64,000 nucleotides of DNA from Leptospira harrisiae (GCF_002811945.1 NZ_NPDX01000005.1:212552-276551); one strand, 5' to 3'. Positions 53,186 to 62,682 are shown, numbered from the stretch's first letter. Program-made: numbers and translations. The notes: a model not told the origin generated them from the letters alone.

Positions 53186-53322
53186 TTTTTAAGAGGTATG
53201 TAATTTATGGTGCTCTTTACTATAGTGAGGAAAAATTAATAATTCAATTTAAGGAAAACATTAACATTTAATATTTCAATTTTATAATTAGAGGAATTTG
53301 CATTTCTTACGCATAACAGTAT

Positions 53323-53365
53323 AGAATCGAGTCTCTATTTTTTTAAACAGAGACAACTCGATTCT
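53323..53365. terminator. Long terminator-like hairpin after kefB
   Basis: AGAATCGAGT-CTCT (53323-53336) pairs with AGAG-ACA-ACTCGATTCT (53349-53365) around an A/T loop, 26 bases after the antiporter stop. The stem is strong, although the T run on the exit side is poor. Confidence 0.5.
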
Positions 53366-53390
53366 AATCCATTTGTATCCTAAGAAATGA

Positions 53391-55100
53391 CTACACTTCC
53401 CTTTCGTTATTTCTCATCCCTCGAGAGATATAATCGTACAAAAATTCTCCGGTAATCACACCTGGGATGATTACTTTTTGTGCTCCATCAGCCACCAACT
53501 TTTTAGCCTCGCCTGGTTCATCACTGGTTAGAATGATTTTTGCATTCGGTGCTAATTTGCTAAGTGTAGAAAGCAAACGATTGTTATTGGTTCCTTTTAA
53601 AAAGGAATCAGAAATGGTACAAATTACCATCGAAGCGTCATGAAGGCCAATATGGGATAACGAATCAGGGTGAGCAAGATCGGCATAAGCCCATTGGAAT
53701 CCTTTGTTTGTGAGTTCGTCCTTAAAGGCAGGATTGTAGTCAGCAATGATGATCCGTTTGATAAGGGATGGAGATAAGTCTTCTAAGTATTCCACAAAGG
53801 CACGGGCAATGCGGAAATATCCAAGAACGATGATATCTCGCACCATTCCATCTCCATGGCCGCCATGCCCACCATGACCGGCTTTGTCGTCTTTCGTTGA
53901 CTCTTCTGTTTGGTCGGAGATTCCTATCTTTGCTAACAAACGTTCCAATGTGGCCGCAATGTCATGATTGAACATGATGATATATGTGGATAAAATGGAT
54001 GCAATGATGGTCGAAGTTAAAATCACCGCTTGTAATTTTGGAGTGATGTGTTCGAATCCAGCACCTAACGCTAAAATAACGAGAGAGAATTCTGAAATCT
54101 GAGCTAGGTTGAGAGCAGTTAGAAATCCATTTCGAACTCCTTTGTTCAGTTTGATAATGACGGGAGCAATGGTAATCATTCTTACAAATAACATAAGAGC
54201 AATGATAGCTGCCGATAGTCCGATCACTTCCAAACTAGGAAGAGGAACTTTTAGGCCTAGGGCCACAAAAAATAGAGTTACAAAGAAGTCGCGAATTCCA
54301 ATCAGTTTGGAGATGACATCCGCACCATATGGGAAAGCAGCGATACTCATACCTGCCACGAGGGCACCCATTTCTTTGGAAAGTCCCGCTTCGCCTGCAA
54401 TCCCGCAAACGAGAAAACACCACATGATGGAAGTTAATAGAATGAGCTCTGGGCTACTCGCACAGGCTTTGTATAATTTTGCTAAAACATAACGGCTGAC
54501 ACTAAAACTAAAGGCAATGAGTAAAACGATGATACCAACAGAAGTTAGGATTTTTAAAACTTCTGGATTGTTTAAGTTAGGTTGAACCCCCATAAACAAA
54601 ATGGCCCAGATGTCTTGGAATACCAAAACCCCTACAGTTAGTTTTCCTGAGAGAGTATTGATTTCCACTTTGTCTTGAAGTAATTTAACAACGATTAAAG
54701 TAGAGCTGAGTGATAGGGCCACAGCAATATAAAGAAGGTCGAATTTTTCAGAACCAATCGAAAGTCCAAAAAAAGGAAACACAGAGTAAACGAAGGCAAC
54801 TGAAAGTGTAAACTGAAGGATCCCCAAAGTAAACATGGCCTTACCCATTTTCGCAAGTTCGGCCAAATTGATTTCTAATCCGATGATGAAAAGTAGTAAG
54901 ATGAGTCCGATTTCAGAAATGAGTTCAATACTGGCTTCGTTCGTGACAAGTTCAAACCCCATTTCCTTGCCGAGCATGGCTCCACCAATGATATAACCTA
55001 AAATTAACGGTTGTTTGAGGACTCTGGCAATGTGACTTAAGACTGTTGCAAAAATAATACTAAGACCAATGTCTTGTAATAGTGACTCTTCCCCGTGCAT
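53391..55100 (-). CDS. KefB/CPA2-type cation:proton antiporter with degenerate RCK domain
   Basis: A 569-residue antiporter. Residues about 1-385 are the CPA2 membrane domain with 12 helices (QPLILGYIIGGAMLGKEMGF at the start). A His/Gly linker (AGHGGHGGHGDG) leads to a TrkA-N-like domain near residue 420-560. Its first strand reads IIVLGYFRIARAF, where the GxGxxG motif is changed to GYFRIA, so nucleotide binding may be lost. Family members exchange K+ or Na+ for H+. It stands 77 bases after the TolC gene in the same direction and could be a read-through gene. Confidence 0.85.
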   Translation of the reverse strand: MHGEESLLQDIGLSIIFATVLSHIARVLKQPLILGYIIGGAMLGKEMGFELVTNEASIELISEIGLILLLFIIGLEINLAELAKMGKAMFTLGILQFTLSVAFVYSVFPFFGLSIGSEKFDLLYIAVALSLSSTLIVVKLLQDKVEINTLSGKLTVGVLVFQDIWAILFMGVQPNLNNPEVLKILTSVGIIVLLIAFSFSVSRYVLAKLYKACASSPELILLTSIMWCFLVCGIAGEAGLSKEMGALVAGMSIAAFPYGADVISKLIGIRDFFVTLFFVALGLKVPLPSLEVIGLSAAIIALMLFVRMITIAPVIIKLNKGVRNGFLTALNLAQISEFSLVILALGAGFEHITPKLQAVILTSTIIASILSTYIIMFNHDIAATLERLLAKIGISDQTEESTKDDKAGHGGHGGHGDGMVRDIIVLGYFRIARAFVEYLEDLSPSLIKRIIIADYNPAFKDELTNKGFQWAYADLAHPDSLSHIGLHDASMVICTISDSFLKGTNNNRLLSTLSKLAPNAKIILTSDEPGEAKKLVADGAQKVIIPGVITGEFLYDYISRGMRNNEREV

Positions 55101-55177
55101 AGATACCTTCTTTAGGGAAAAGTTTAGAGATTCATGGAGTAGTGAAAGTCGTTTTTTTTTCTGAACAATAAAACAAA

Positions 55178-56674
55178 CTACGGATTGGGCGAAATTTGCA
55201 AAACCGATGCTGTTGCTGCTTGAAAATGGGCTATGGCTACATGATGATCGTACAAAGCCTTAATTTCTCGGACAGCTGCTTCGGCACTTGTCTGTTCTCG
55301 AATATTCACAAATAGAAGTGTAGAGTCACCAAGGGCAAATCGTTCTCTTTCCATCTCTTCTAACTTTCGCGCTAATTCTACTTCATTTTGAGTAACAGTG
55401 ACACGTTTTGCTGAAGCAATCACCTCGGAAATTGCATCTTGTACTTCGGTTTTGATTTTATCTTTTGAAAATTGTAGTTCTTGGTCGAGTTGGGCAATCT
55501 TTGCTTCAGCTGCTCCAATCATCCCTCTCGGTCTTTTGGTTTGGATGGGGAGGTTGAGGATGAGAGAGGCTTCTAGTTCTGGTTTAGCTCTTGTAACAGA
55601 ACCTGGTCCAAAGTCTTGGGATCCAGCTACTACTAAATCTACTTGTGGTTTTAATGAATTGTATCCCATATCTTGGTCCACTCGGACTTTGTCTCGTTTG
55701 AATTCAAAGTCCTGCAGTTCCGGTCGATACTTCCATGCGAGTTTGATACTTTTTTCCAATTCCACTTTTTTATAATCAATAGGTTTGGGAAATCCAATGG
55801 GCAATCGGTTTGTTGTTGGTAGGATTAAATTCCCATCCGGTGCACGTAGGAATAAAGACAAATCGATGGCCGCTTTTTGCATCTCTCTTTCTGCAGAAAC
55901 AAATTGAGATTCTCTTTGTAAAATGGCACGGTCGTTTTCCGTTCCTTCCATTTTTGGAATGTCACCTAACTTGATTCTTTCGGTAATTTGGTTTTGTCTG
56001 TTCTTTGCGATTGCTAACAAGTCTTTGTTGACTAAATACTCTTGTCCGCTGGCGACCCATTTCCAGTACCGTTTGCTCGCTTCTTTGATGACTTCGATTT
56101 TTAATTTTTGAATGGAGAGTTCGGCAAGTCTTCTATCAAGGTCCGCTTTTTTGATGTCGGCTCTGTTTTTATCAATCTCACGATTGCGCATGAGGGGAAA
56201 GATGGCACCTGCACGAATTTCTCCATGATCATTTGTTTCTCTTTTTCCATCATACACAGGGAAGTTTCCACGTCCAATTCGGTAACCCGCAAAAAAGGAT
56301 GTACCGCCGAGTGGTGTTGGTTTTTCAAACATAGCGTCGGCGGCATTGTTTGTATAATAACCCATTGGTTTTGTGGTTCCCATGGATTTAAATTGTAAGT
56401 CAAAGGCACCTTCGGCTGCGAGGTAATTGTATTCGGCTTCCGATAAAAGTTTTTCTGCTGCTAAAACTAATGGATACGATTTTTCCACTGATTTTAAAAG
56501 TTCTGCTAAAGTGAGAACTCCTGGTTGTTGGTTGATATAATCCTGAGAATAAATGTTCGGACCATGTAAGGATTCAAAGGGATCACGTGTTGGATCAGCC
56601 TCGATGACAAAGGAAAAAAACATTCCAAAGGGACAGAGGAGTGCAAGTAGAGATTGTTTGAATTTAGATTTCAT
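55178..56674 (-). CDS. TolC-like outer-membrane efflux protein
   Basis: A 498-residue outer-membrane channel protein with a signal peptide (SLLALLCPFGMFFSFVIEA). Two copies of the outer-membrane-efflux repeat follow (TLAELLKSVEKSYPLVLAAE; ELEKSIKLAWKYRPELQDFE) with long coiled-coil stretches that form the tunnel. Its start overlaps the stop of the HlyD gene (ATGA). With HlyD and the ABC protein it makes a full three-part exporter. Confidence 0.85.
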   Translation of the reverse strand: MKSKFKQSLLALLCPFGMFFSFVIEADPTRDPFESLHGPNIYSQDYINQQPGVLTLAELLKSVEKSYPLVLAAEKLLSEAEYNYLAAEGAFDLQFKSMGTTKPMGYYTNNAADAMFEKPTPLGGTSFFAGYRIGRGNFPVYDGKRETNDHGEIRAGAIFPLMRNREIDKNRADIKKADLDRRLAELSIQKLKIEVIKEASKRYWKWVASGQEYLVNKDLLAIAKNRQNQITERIKLGDIPKMEGTENDRAILQRESQFVSAEREMQKAAIDLSLFLRAPDGNLILPTTNRLPIGFPKPIDYKKVELEKSIKLAWKYRPELQDFEFKRDKVRVDQDMGYNSLKPQVDLVVAGSQDFGPGSVTRAKPELEASLILNLPIQTKRPRGMIGAAEAKIAQLDQELQFSKDKIKTEVQDAISEVIASAKRVTVTQNEVELARKLEEMERERFALGDSTLLFVNIREQTSAEAAVREIKALYDHHVAIAHFQAATASVLQISPNP

Positions 56675-58020
56675 TTGACCTTATCTCCACTACCAGTTTC
56701 ATCTAACAATGATTTCATTTCTGGATCATCCATTGGTAAGTTAGGTGGAAAGTCGTTAAACCTTCTCCAGAGTTCGTATCCCACACTCACACGGTTGAGA
56801 AAAATCCATCCTTTTGCTCTCACACCTTGTCTGAGATAACGACTTGTGGGCCATTTACGATCATCTTGATCTGGGATCACAAGGACTCGGAAATTTCCGG
56901 AACCATTGTCTGTGATATCCACAAGTTTGACTATCCCACCAAAAGTTCCTACAGCAGTTTCAGGCCAACCACTGATTTGTAAAACAGGGTATCCTTGGAA
57001 TTGTAATCGAACCTTTCTTCCTTCACCAACGAGTGGTATGTCGTTGCCTGAGATAAAAAGTTCTACTGCTTTGTCTTCTGCATCAGGAACAAGGATTGCA
57101 ACTCCATCGCCTTCCTTCACTTGTTGTGTGTCGGGATTCACCAAAATTCGCATAATGGTTCCATCCCTTGGTGCAAATATTTCTTGGGTCTCCTGCCTGG
57201 ATAACCGGGCTTCTAGTTTGGGAAGGTCTTCCAAAACACGAGCCACTTCCGATTGCGCCGATGCTAAGGAAGCCTTTGCATCATTGATCGACGCTTCTGC
57301 ATCTTGTGCTACTTTTCCGGTGTCACTATACAATGCCCTTTCCTCTTTGATGGCTGCATCGTATGAGGCTTTGGCCCGATCAAGTCCTGTTTCTGCATTG
57401 GTATGGTCTAATTCTGCAAGTTCCAAAGTTCGTTTGGAAGTGAGTCCTTTTTCCCATAATTGTTTTTGTCGATCTAGGTTGAGGTTGGTAGTTTTTAAAG
57501 CAGCCTTTGCAGCATCTACTGCTTGTTCGCTGGCTCGAACTCGGTCTTTTGCCATCATCCTTCTGGAATCTGCGGCATCAACGGCGCTACCACGGGAAGA
57601 TCGTAAACTAATGATCCGCGAACGAATGTTATCTTCTCTAGATCTTGCTGCTTCCAATCTTTGTAAAAGTGCATTTTTTTCTTCACGAATCCTACTAATA
57701 AAATTAGGATCATTGTCAGAAATATCAATGATTGGATCACCTTTTTTGACACGTGTTCCTTCATGCACATGCCATTTCACAACACGGCCACTGATGGGAG
57801 ATTCAATGACTTGTTGCCGGTCTAGGGGGGCGTAAGCAACAACTCGTCCAAATCCCATTGTGGTTTGTTGCCAAGGAACATATAAAAGGATGAGAACACA
57901 CAAAAAGAAAATAATCGTAAGAACGTAAGCAAGACTTTGTGCAGGCAATGCTGTTTGTACCAATCGATAGGAAGGTAGATTTTTATGGAGTTTCCATTTT
58001 TGTGACAGATCAGTTTTCAT
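56671..58020 (-). CDS. HlyD-family membrane fusion protein
   Basis: A 449-residue periplasmic adaptor. One N-terminal helix (SLAYVLTIIFFLCVLILLYV) is followed by a biotinyl-lipoyl half motif (GRVVKWHVHEGTRVKKGDPI), a long coiled-coil hairpin (about 100-260) and the second lipoyl half (IFAPRDGTIMRILVN). A beta-barrel and C-terminal part follow. It links inner-membrane exporter and TolC. It begins 10 bases after the ABC gene and overlaps TolC, so the order of transcription is ABC, HlyD, TolC. Confidence 0.87.
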   Translation of the reverse strand: MKTDLSQKWKLHKNLPSYRLVQTALPAQSLAYVLTIIFFLCVLILLYVPWQQTTMGFGRVVAYAPLDRQQVIESPISGRVVKWHVHEGTRVKKGDPIIDISDNDPNFISRIREEKNALLQRLEAARSREDNIRSRIISLRSSRGSAVDAADSRRMMAKDRVRASEQAVDAAKAALKTTNLNLDRQKQLWEKGLTSKRTLELAELDHTNAETGLDRAKASYDAAIKEERALYSDTGKVAQDAEASINDAKASLASAQSEVARVLEDLPKLEARLSRQETQEIFAPRDGTIMRILVNPDTQQVKEGDGVAILVPDAEDKAVELFISGNDIPLVGEGRKVRLQFQGYPVLQISGWPETAVGTFGGIVKLVDITDNGSGNFRVLVIPDQDDRKWPTSRYLRQGVRAKGWIFLNRVSVGYELWRRFNDFPPNLPMDDPEMKSLLDETGSGDKVK

Positions 58021-58029
58021 AAGCCAACT

Positions 58030-60288
58030 TTAAGAATTTACCTTTATGGAATGGGAGTCGTTTTCTAAACGTAGTACTTGATCCATTTGAGAAAGCACAG
58101 TGGGAGATTTGGATACGACGAAAAGTGTCCATTCTCTATTTTTTTGTAAAAGAAGTTTAAGGGTTGAATTAAGAAGAGATGGAGGTAAAAGATCTAAGTT
58201 TCCATCAATTAACAATAGTTTTGGCTTTCCAATCAATGCTCTTGCAATAGAAATAATAGTAGTTTGGATTGTGTCGAATGGATGTCCAAAGGTTAAAAGC
58301 GGAGTGTGAATTCCGTTTGGTAGAGATTGAATGGTTTCCCAAATTCCCAATTCCACCAACAATTCTCTAATTTCAATTAATGATATTTCTTCTCTACCCA
58401 CACGAATGTTTTCCAATATAGTTCCTTCAAAAATTTCATTTCCTCTAATGAGAAATGTAACGGAATGAATTTGTTCTTTAGAAACTTCATGAATGTTTTG
58501 GTGATTGTATTCCACAATTCCTGAGATAGGAGTTCTCATACCGCATAATAAATCTAATAGAATATGAGCATCATATGGAGTATTTGAAGAGATACCTATA
58601 GATTTACCTGCCGAAACTTTTAAATTAAATTGATTAAAGATTTTGTGACCATTGCTAAGAGAATAGTGGATTCCAGAAAGTTGTACTTGGATTGGTCCTT
58701 CAGGAATTTCAAATTCTACAGTTTTGACAGGGATCGTTGGTAAATGGAATACAGAGTTGATTTTGTCAACAGCAGCAATCAAACTATAAAAACTATCCAA
58801 TTGTTTGCCAAATTTAGAAATATCGCTGAGGACTTTTGCAATGACAAGTTCTGCCGCAACTAGTTGTCCAATTGTAAGTTGTCTGTGGATGACTAAATAA
58901 CCACCTAATCCCAGTACAATGGCACTTGCAAAAGCTTGGATTCCGACAAGACCAATGATTTGGCGGATATAGTTAAAAAAGTATTTTTTTCTAGCATATA
59001 AATAATCTCGGATGAAAGAATCTGCTTTGTCTAATGCAAAGTTGGAACCAAATGTAGAATGAAAAAGAGCCGAATGCCTGGATATTTCTTCCAACCATGC
59101 AGCCACTTTGTATTTTTCTTTTGAAATTTTAATATAATTTTCTGCAGCTGGTTTTCCCAATCGATAGGTAACCCAATACCCTCCAATAAACAAAATCAGA
59201 AAAGAAAATACAATAAAGATGGGATGATAAAAGGAAATCAGAACAAAACCAATGACGGTAGTAAGAACGACGGAAAGTCCATCAACTAACAGGGAATGAA
59301 TGGATTTTTGAATGGTCATTGTATCAAAAAAACGATTCACAAGTTCTGGATTGTGATGTTTGTCCAAAACATCTTGTCGAATTTTTGGAAATTTAACTGC
59401 AAATTCTGTTGCAATCCTTACAAACACTCTTCGTTGTAAAATCTCAACAACATAGATTTGGATGGTTTGCATGGCTCCTGCAAAACCTAGAAAAAATACA
59501 ACTAACAATGTTAATATGATAACGGGTTGGATTAAAACTCCAAACGCTACAATATTTACAAGTGAGGATGTTGCAACTGGAACAACTAATGAAAGAATTC
59601 CAATTCCGATTCCATATATAAAAACAATCCAAACATCTTTGGATTCCATTCGGATTAAATGAGTGATTTGTTTCAGTGCTGTTTTGACAGCAGAATCGTT
59701 CTTTATTATTTCTTTGTTCGTTGAAAAAGGGAAAGTTGGCTCGACAATCACCCAATCAACAAACTCTTTGTTTGATTTAATACCGATTAGTTTTAGTAAT
59801 TCTTTTTCTGAATGCCATTCTTCTTCCGCATCCATTTGATTGAGAGCTTTGATTCGATAGGAAGATGTTTGGTAACTCAAAATTGCATAGAATTCGGGTA
59901 ACTGGTTGGTTTCGTTTGTTACTTGGAATACGAAGGGGGAACCTTCGGTGATATACGATCTTATGTCTTGTAAAGTTTTTTGAACAATGTTTAGGCGAAC
60001 GTTGTATTGGTGTGAGGCAGCAAAAAGAAAATCATAAAAATTCTGATTGGTAAGATGTCTGTACTTGCTACGTAGAGAGCGAAATCCTTCGATGATTTGG
60101 CTTGGAACAGAATGAATGTGTAATGATTCAGATAAAAAATCCAGAACCAATTTAGCCAAATCTTCCATAGAAGTGAGCCTCAGAGATTGACTTTCTTCTT
60201 TTTTTTTGAAGAGTTGGTTCTTGAAGTGAAATACCAACGTTTGTAAAAATTTTAACATGCGAATTGTGATTCGAGTGTTAGACTCCAC
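58030..60288 (-). CDS. ABC exporter with C39-like N-domain and catalytically degenerate ATPase domain
   Basis: A 752-residue peptide-exporter-like protein. Residues about 45-200 look like a C39 peptidase-type domain without its catalytic Cys and His. Six helices (about 220-500) form the ABC membrane domain. The nucleotide-binding domain (about 520-752) keeps the overall fold but not the motifs. The Walker A site reads GISSNTPYDAHI (about 565-576) without GxxGxGK(S/T). The signature site has no LSGGQ (about 666-678), Walker B ends IDGN instead of DE (Asp695), and the H-loop His is Lys (727). The start is GTG at 60288; an ATG at 60258 is an alternative. See findings. Confidence 0.8.
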   Translation of the reverse strand: MESNTRITIRMLKFLQTLVFHFKNQLFKKKEESQSLRLTSMEDLAKLVLDFLSESLHIHSVPSQIIEGFRSLRSKYRHLTNQNFYDFLFAASHQYNVRLNIVQKTLQDIRSYITEGSPFVFQVTNETNQLPEFYAILSYQTSSYRIKALNQMDAEEEWHSEKELLKLIGIKSNKEFVDWVIVEPTFPFSTNKEIIKNDSAVKTALKQITHLIRMESKDVWIVFIYGIGIGILSLVVPVATSSLVNIVAFGVLIQPVIILTLLVVFFLGFAGAMQTIQIYVVEILQRRVFVRIATEFAVKFPKIRQDVLDKHHNPELVNRFFDTMTIQKSIHSLLVDGLSVVLTTVIGFVLISFYHPIFIVFSFLILFIGGYWVTYRLGKPAAENYIKISKEKYKVAAWLEEISRHSALFHSTFGSNFALDKADSFIRDYLYARKKYFFNYIRQIIGLVGIQAFASAIVLGLGGYLVIHRQLTIGQLVAAELVIAKVLSDISKFGKQLDSFYSLIAAVDKINSVFHLPTIPVKTVEFEIPEGPIQVQLSGIHYSLSNGHKIFNQFNLKVSAGKSIGISSNTPYDAHILLDLLCGMRTPISGIVEYNHQNIHEVSKEQIHSVTFLIRGNEIFEGTILENIRVGREEISLIEIRELLVELGIWETIQSLPNGIHTPLLTFGHPFDTIQTTIISIARALIGKPKLLLIDGNLDLLPPSLLNSTLKLLLQKNREWTLFVVSKSPTVLSQMDQVLRLENDSHSIKVNS

Positions 60289-60289
60289 T

Positions 60290-60318
60290 TGACAAAACGT
60301 TGTTCTAGATTTTCTATT
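60290..60318 (+). promoter_or_regulatory. Promoter before the YceI-like gene
   Basis: TTGACA (60290-60295), 17-base spacer, TTCTAT (60313-60318), 17 bases before the ATG at 60336. The -35 lies directly beside the GTG start of the divergent ABC gene, so the two units probably influence each other. Confidence 0.5.
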
Positions 60319-60335
60319 TTCCAGTAGAGGTTTCC

Positions 60336-60941
60336 ATGAAAATTTTTAATTCTATTTTGGTACTAATCGCACTCAGCACCATCTCACAATTGGTTGCTCA
60401 AGAGAATTGTATGTATGAGTATGATCCCGCACAAACCTCCTTGGAGTGGACAGCGTTCAAATTTACTGAGAAAACAGGAGTTAAAGGTAAGTTTGATTCC
60501 ATCAAAGTTGTTGGTAAACAAAAAGATAAATCAAAGTTTGGTGCTGTAAAATCAATTCAGTTTCAAATAGATTCTTCTTCCGTAAATTCCGGTGTACCTG
60601 ATAGAGATGGAAAAATCAAAAAATTCTTTTTTGGCTCTGTGAAAGGAAACAAAAAAATCTCAGGATCGTTCTCTGATATCACAGATGGAGAATCCGGTAC
60701 TGCGAAATTAAATTTGAAGTTCGGAAGTGCCAAAATAATTGTGCCAGTAAATTTTGTTTGGAAAGAGAATGTTCTGGAAGTTGTTGGAACCGTTGATGTT
60801 GTGGGTCTTGGTCTACAATCTGGCCTAAGTAAATTAAATGCTGAATGTAATGACTTACACAAAGGTTCAGATGGTCTTAGTAAACTCTGGCCGACAGTTG
60901 ATGTAAAGGTAATCTCAACAGTAAAGAAAATTTGTAAATAA
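60336..60941 (+). CDS. YceI-family periplasmic lipid-binding-like protein
   Basis: A 201-residue protein with signal peptide (LVLIALSTISQLVAQ) and a YceI-type barrel. Family marks are SLEWTAFKFTEKTGVKGKFD, IQIDSSSVNSGVPDRDGKIK and FFFGSVKGNKKISG; the last cysteines may pair. YceI proteins bind isoprenoid-like lipids and are induced by osmotic or acid stress. The start has GAGG before it. It is divergent from the ABC exporter, and the two promoters overlap. Confidence 0.85.
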   Translation: MKIFNSILVLIALSTISQLVAQENCMYEYDPAQTSLEWTAFKFTEKTGVKGKFDSIKVVGKQKDKSKFGAVKSIQFQIDSSSVNSGVPDRDGKIKKFFFGSVKGNKKISGSFSDITDGESGTAKLNLKFGSAKIIVPVNFVWKENVLEVVGTVDVVGLGLQSGLSKLNAECNDLHKGSDGLSKLWPTVDVKVISTVKKICK

Positions 60942-61039
60942 GAATCACTGCCAAATTGTTTTTGCAAACTTTCAATTATGATTTGGTAGCTACAATTTTC
61001 CTTCCTTACAATTATCAATAAAAATGAGAGACTATCTAT

Positions 61040-61429
61040 ATGAGTAAAGAAATCGAAACTTATAATAAATCACAACCAGGTTCAGACCAAGAGATTTGTA
61101 ATCTTTTATATCAAGAAATTAATCTGCATCTTCCCAAGGCGGAAAAAAAGATATGGCATGCTCATCCTGTTTGGTTTTTGGATGGAAATCCCATTGTTGG
61201 TTATAGTAAGATGAAGACGAATGTTCGGCTTCTGTTCTGGAGTGGCCAAAGCTTTGATGAGGATGGACTTACACCCGAAGGTAGTTTTAAGGCAGCAGAA
61301 GTTCGTTTTACCGATGTGAATCAAATCAAAAAAAAAGATCTGAAACGTTGGCTGGGTGATGCTGAAAAAATTCAATGGGACTACAAAAACATTGTGAAAC
61401 GAAAAGGTGTTTTGGAGCGCTTGAAATAA
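61040..61429 (+). CDS. DUF1801-domain protein
   Basis: A 129-residue soluble protein of the DUF1801 family (LYQEINLHLPKAEKKIWHAH; NVRLLFWSGQSFDEDGLTPE; VRFTDVNQIKKKDLKRWL). The fold resembles YdhG. No enzymatic function is known. A ribosome site is not clear before the ATG. It stands alone in a patch of small accessory genes. The 309 bases after it hold no gene, only the hairpin element below. Confidence 0.78.
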   Translation: MSKEIETYNKSQPGSDQEICNLLYQEINLHLPKAEKKIWHAHPVWFLDGNPIVGYSKMKTNVRLLFWSGQSFDEDGLTPEGSFKAAEVRFTDVNQIKKKDLKRWLGDAEKIQWDYKNIVKRKGVLERLK

Positions 61430-61614
61430 ATTATTAGATTCAGTGTGCGGATATACTCAATTCGTATAGTCGCAAGTTTTTTGTGCGTTTATCTGTAGTC
61501 CGTATAAATGCCAAGTTGCGGCTGCTATTAGGATCCATTTTGCTTCTACCCTGTTTTCTTTCTATCTTTACCTAACATTTCCTAACAAATGATCTTTTTC
61601 CCAAACCAACCTCT

Positions 61615-61664
61615 GCGCCAGCGATAGAAGCGGAAATCCTTTCGCTGGAGCGAAAGATTGGCGC
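61615..61664. repeat. Cruciform-type intergenic element
   Basis: GCGCCA (61615-61620) pairs with TGGCGC (61659-61664). Inside, CTTTCGC-TGGA-GCGAAAG (61639-61656) is a perfect seven-base stem. The region is GC-rich against AT-rich flanks. It lies in the 309-base gap 61430-61738, which otherwise shows no gene. Confidence 0.5.
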
Positions 61665-61738
61665 GGATAGCGCGGTCGTTATCCAATGAACCATTGATCA
61701 ACTAACAAATTCGAGGCGCACCACCTCAAAATCTAATG

Positions 61739-62155
61739 TTAAGATTGTGGCATGGTTTCAAATTTTGGAAGGGACGGATCGAGATGGTCCCAAACATAAC
61801 CACGTTTTGTATAGGTGACCGCTTGCGGTTGGTAGAGGTTTGGGTCATCTAGACTCGTTGCATGGATAGTAAATAGATTTGGCATGGCAGCAAAGGTCAT
61901 GTACACTGGTGAACCACAATTAGGACAGAAACTACTGGTTTTGGTATTGCCACTATCACCCACCATTTCAAAGTTAGTGGGGTTTCCTTCTAGGCTCACG
62001 GATTGCCGAGTTGGAAATGTAAGATAGGAACCATGTCCTGTTCCACTCATACGTTGGCAGTCGCGGCATTGACAATCATTCATAAACATTGGTTTTTCGT
62101 TTATTTTGTAACGAATGGTGCCGCAAGCGCAGCCACCTGTATAGATTAGATCCAT
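61739..62155 (-). CDS. GFA-family zinc-binding protein
   Basis: A 138-residue protein of the glutathione-dependent formaldehyde-activating fold. Zinc cysteines are seen in GGCACGTIRY, DCQCRDCQRM and SSFCPNCGSPVYM. The substrate is not known. In its upstream direction the SRPBCC and ArsR genes follow, on the same strand. Confidence 0.85.
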   Translation of the reverse strand: MDLIYTGGCACGTIRYKINEKPMFMNDCQCRDCQRMSGTGHGSYLTFPTRQSVSLEGNPTNFEMVGDSGNTKTSSFCPNCGSPVYMTFAAMPNLFTIHATSLDDPNLYQPQAVTYTKRGYVWDHLDPSLPKFETMPQS

Positions 62156-62208
62156 GGTATTCTCCTAAAGTTTTAAATATTTCAACAAATGTTTGTTATG
62201 TTTCTAGT

Positions 62209-62682
62209 CTAAAGCGTTGAAATATGTCCTGCTAGTGGGCGACCTGATTCCAAAAATGTTTTGAGATTGGAAAGAACACTTGGCCAACCTGTAGAAATTC
62301 CTGTAAACATTTGAGGGTCTAGATCTTCATGGGTCACAACCAAACGAATAAGACCATTAGCGTAAGGTTCAATATCAAAAGTGACACGTGAGTGTTTTGA
62401 TTCATCATTCATTTCCTTTGGTCTTGACCAAGAAATGACTAACTTGTTAGGTGGGTTTACTTCCAAAACTTTACCAAGAATGTCTACAGTTTTTTCATCA
62501 TCCATCTTTACATGTTTCCATTCAGAGCCAATTTTCCATTCGGAAACATTTATATGTGCAGGGTTTTTTGACAAAGGATCGGACCAATATTGACATGTCA
62601 CTTTTGGGTCGATGATTGCATTCCATACCTTTTCAGGTGTGCTGAGTATATAAGTCACATAAACGAAGTTAAGTGGTTTCAT
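62209..62682 (-). CDS. SRPBCC (AHSA1-type) protein
   Basis: A 157-residue START-like protein (VTYILSTPEKVWNAIIDPKV; GKVLEVNPPNKLVISWSRPK; GWPSVLSNLKTFLESGR). Members bind small hydrophobic ligands or act as cochaperone-like proteins. The ATG at 62682 behind AAGGAG was preferred to one five codons upstream. It overlaps the end of the ArsR gene by 14 bases. ArsR-SRPBCC pairs are common and are usually regulated by the ArsR protein. Confidence 0.85.
   Translation of the reverse strand: MKPLNFVYVTYILSTPEKVWNAIIDPKVTCQYWSDPLSKNPAHINVSEWKIGSEWKHVKMDDEKTVDILGKVLEVNPPNKLVISWSRPKEMNDESKHSRVTFDIEPYANGLIRLVVTHEDLDPQMFTGISTGWPSVLSNLKTFLESGRPLAGHISTL

Noticed and set aside
56906..57835. Plus-strand open frame of 309 codons
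   Set aside because: It lies fully opposite the HlyD gene, which has clear domains; composition is Ser-rich and shows no family or ribosome site.
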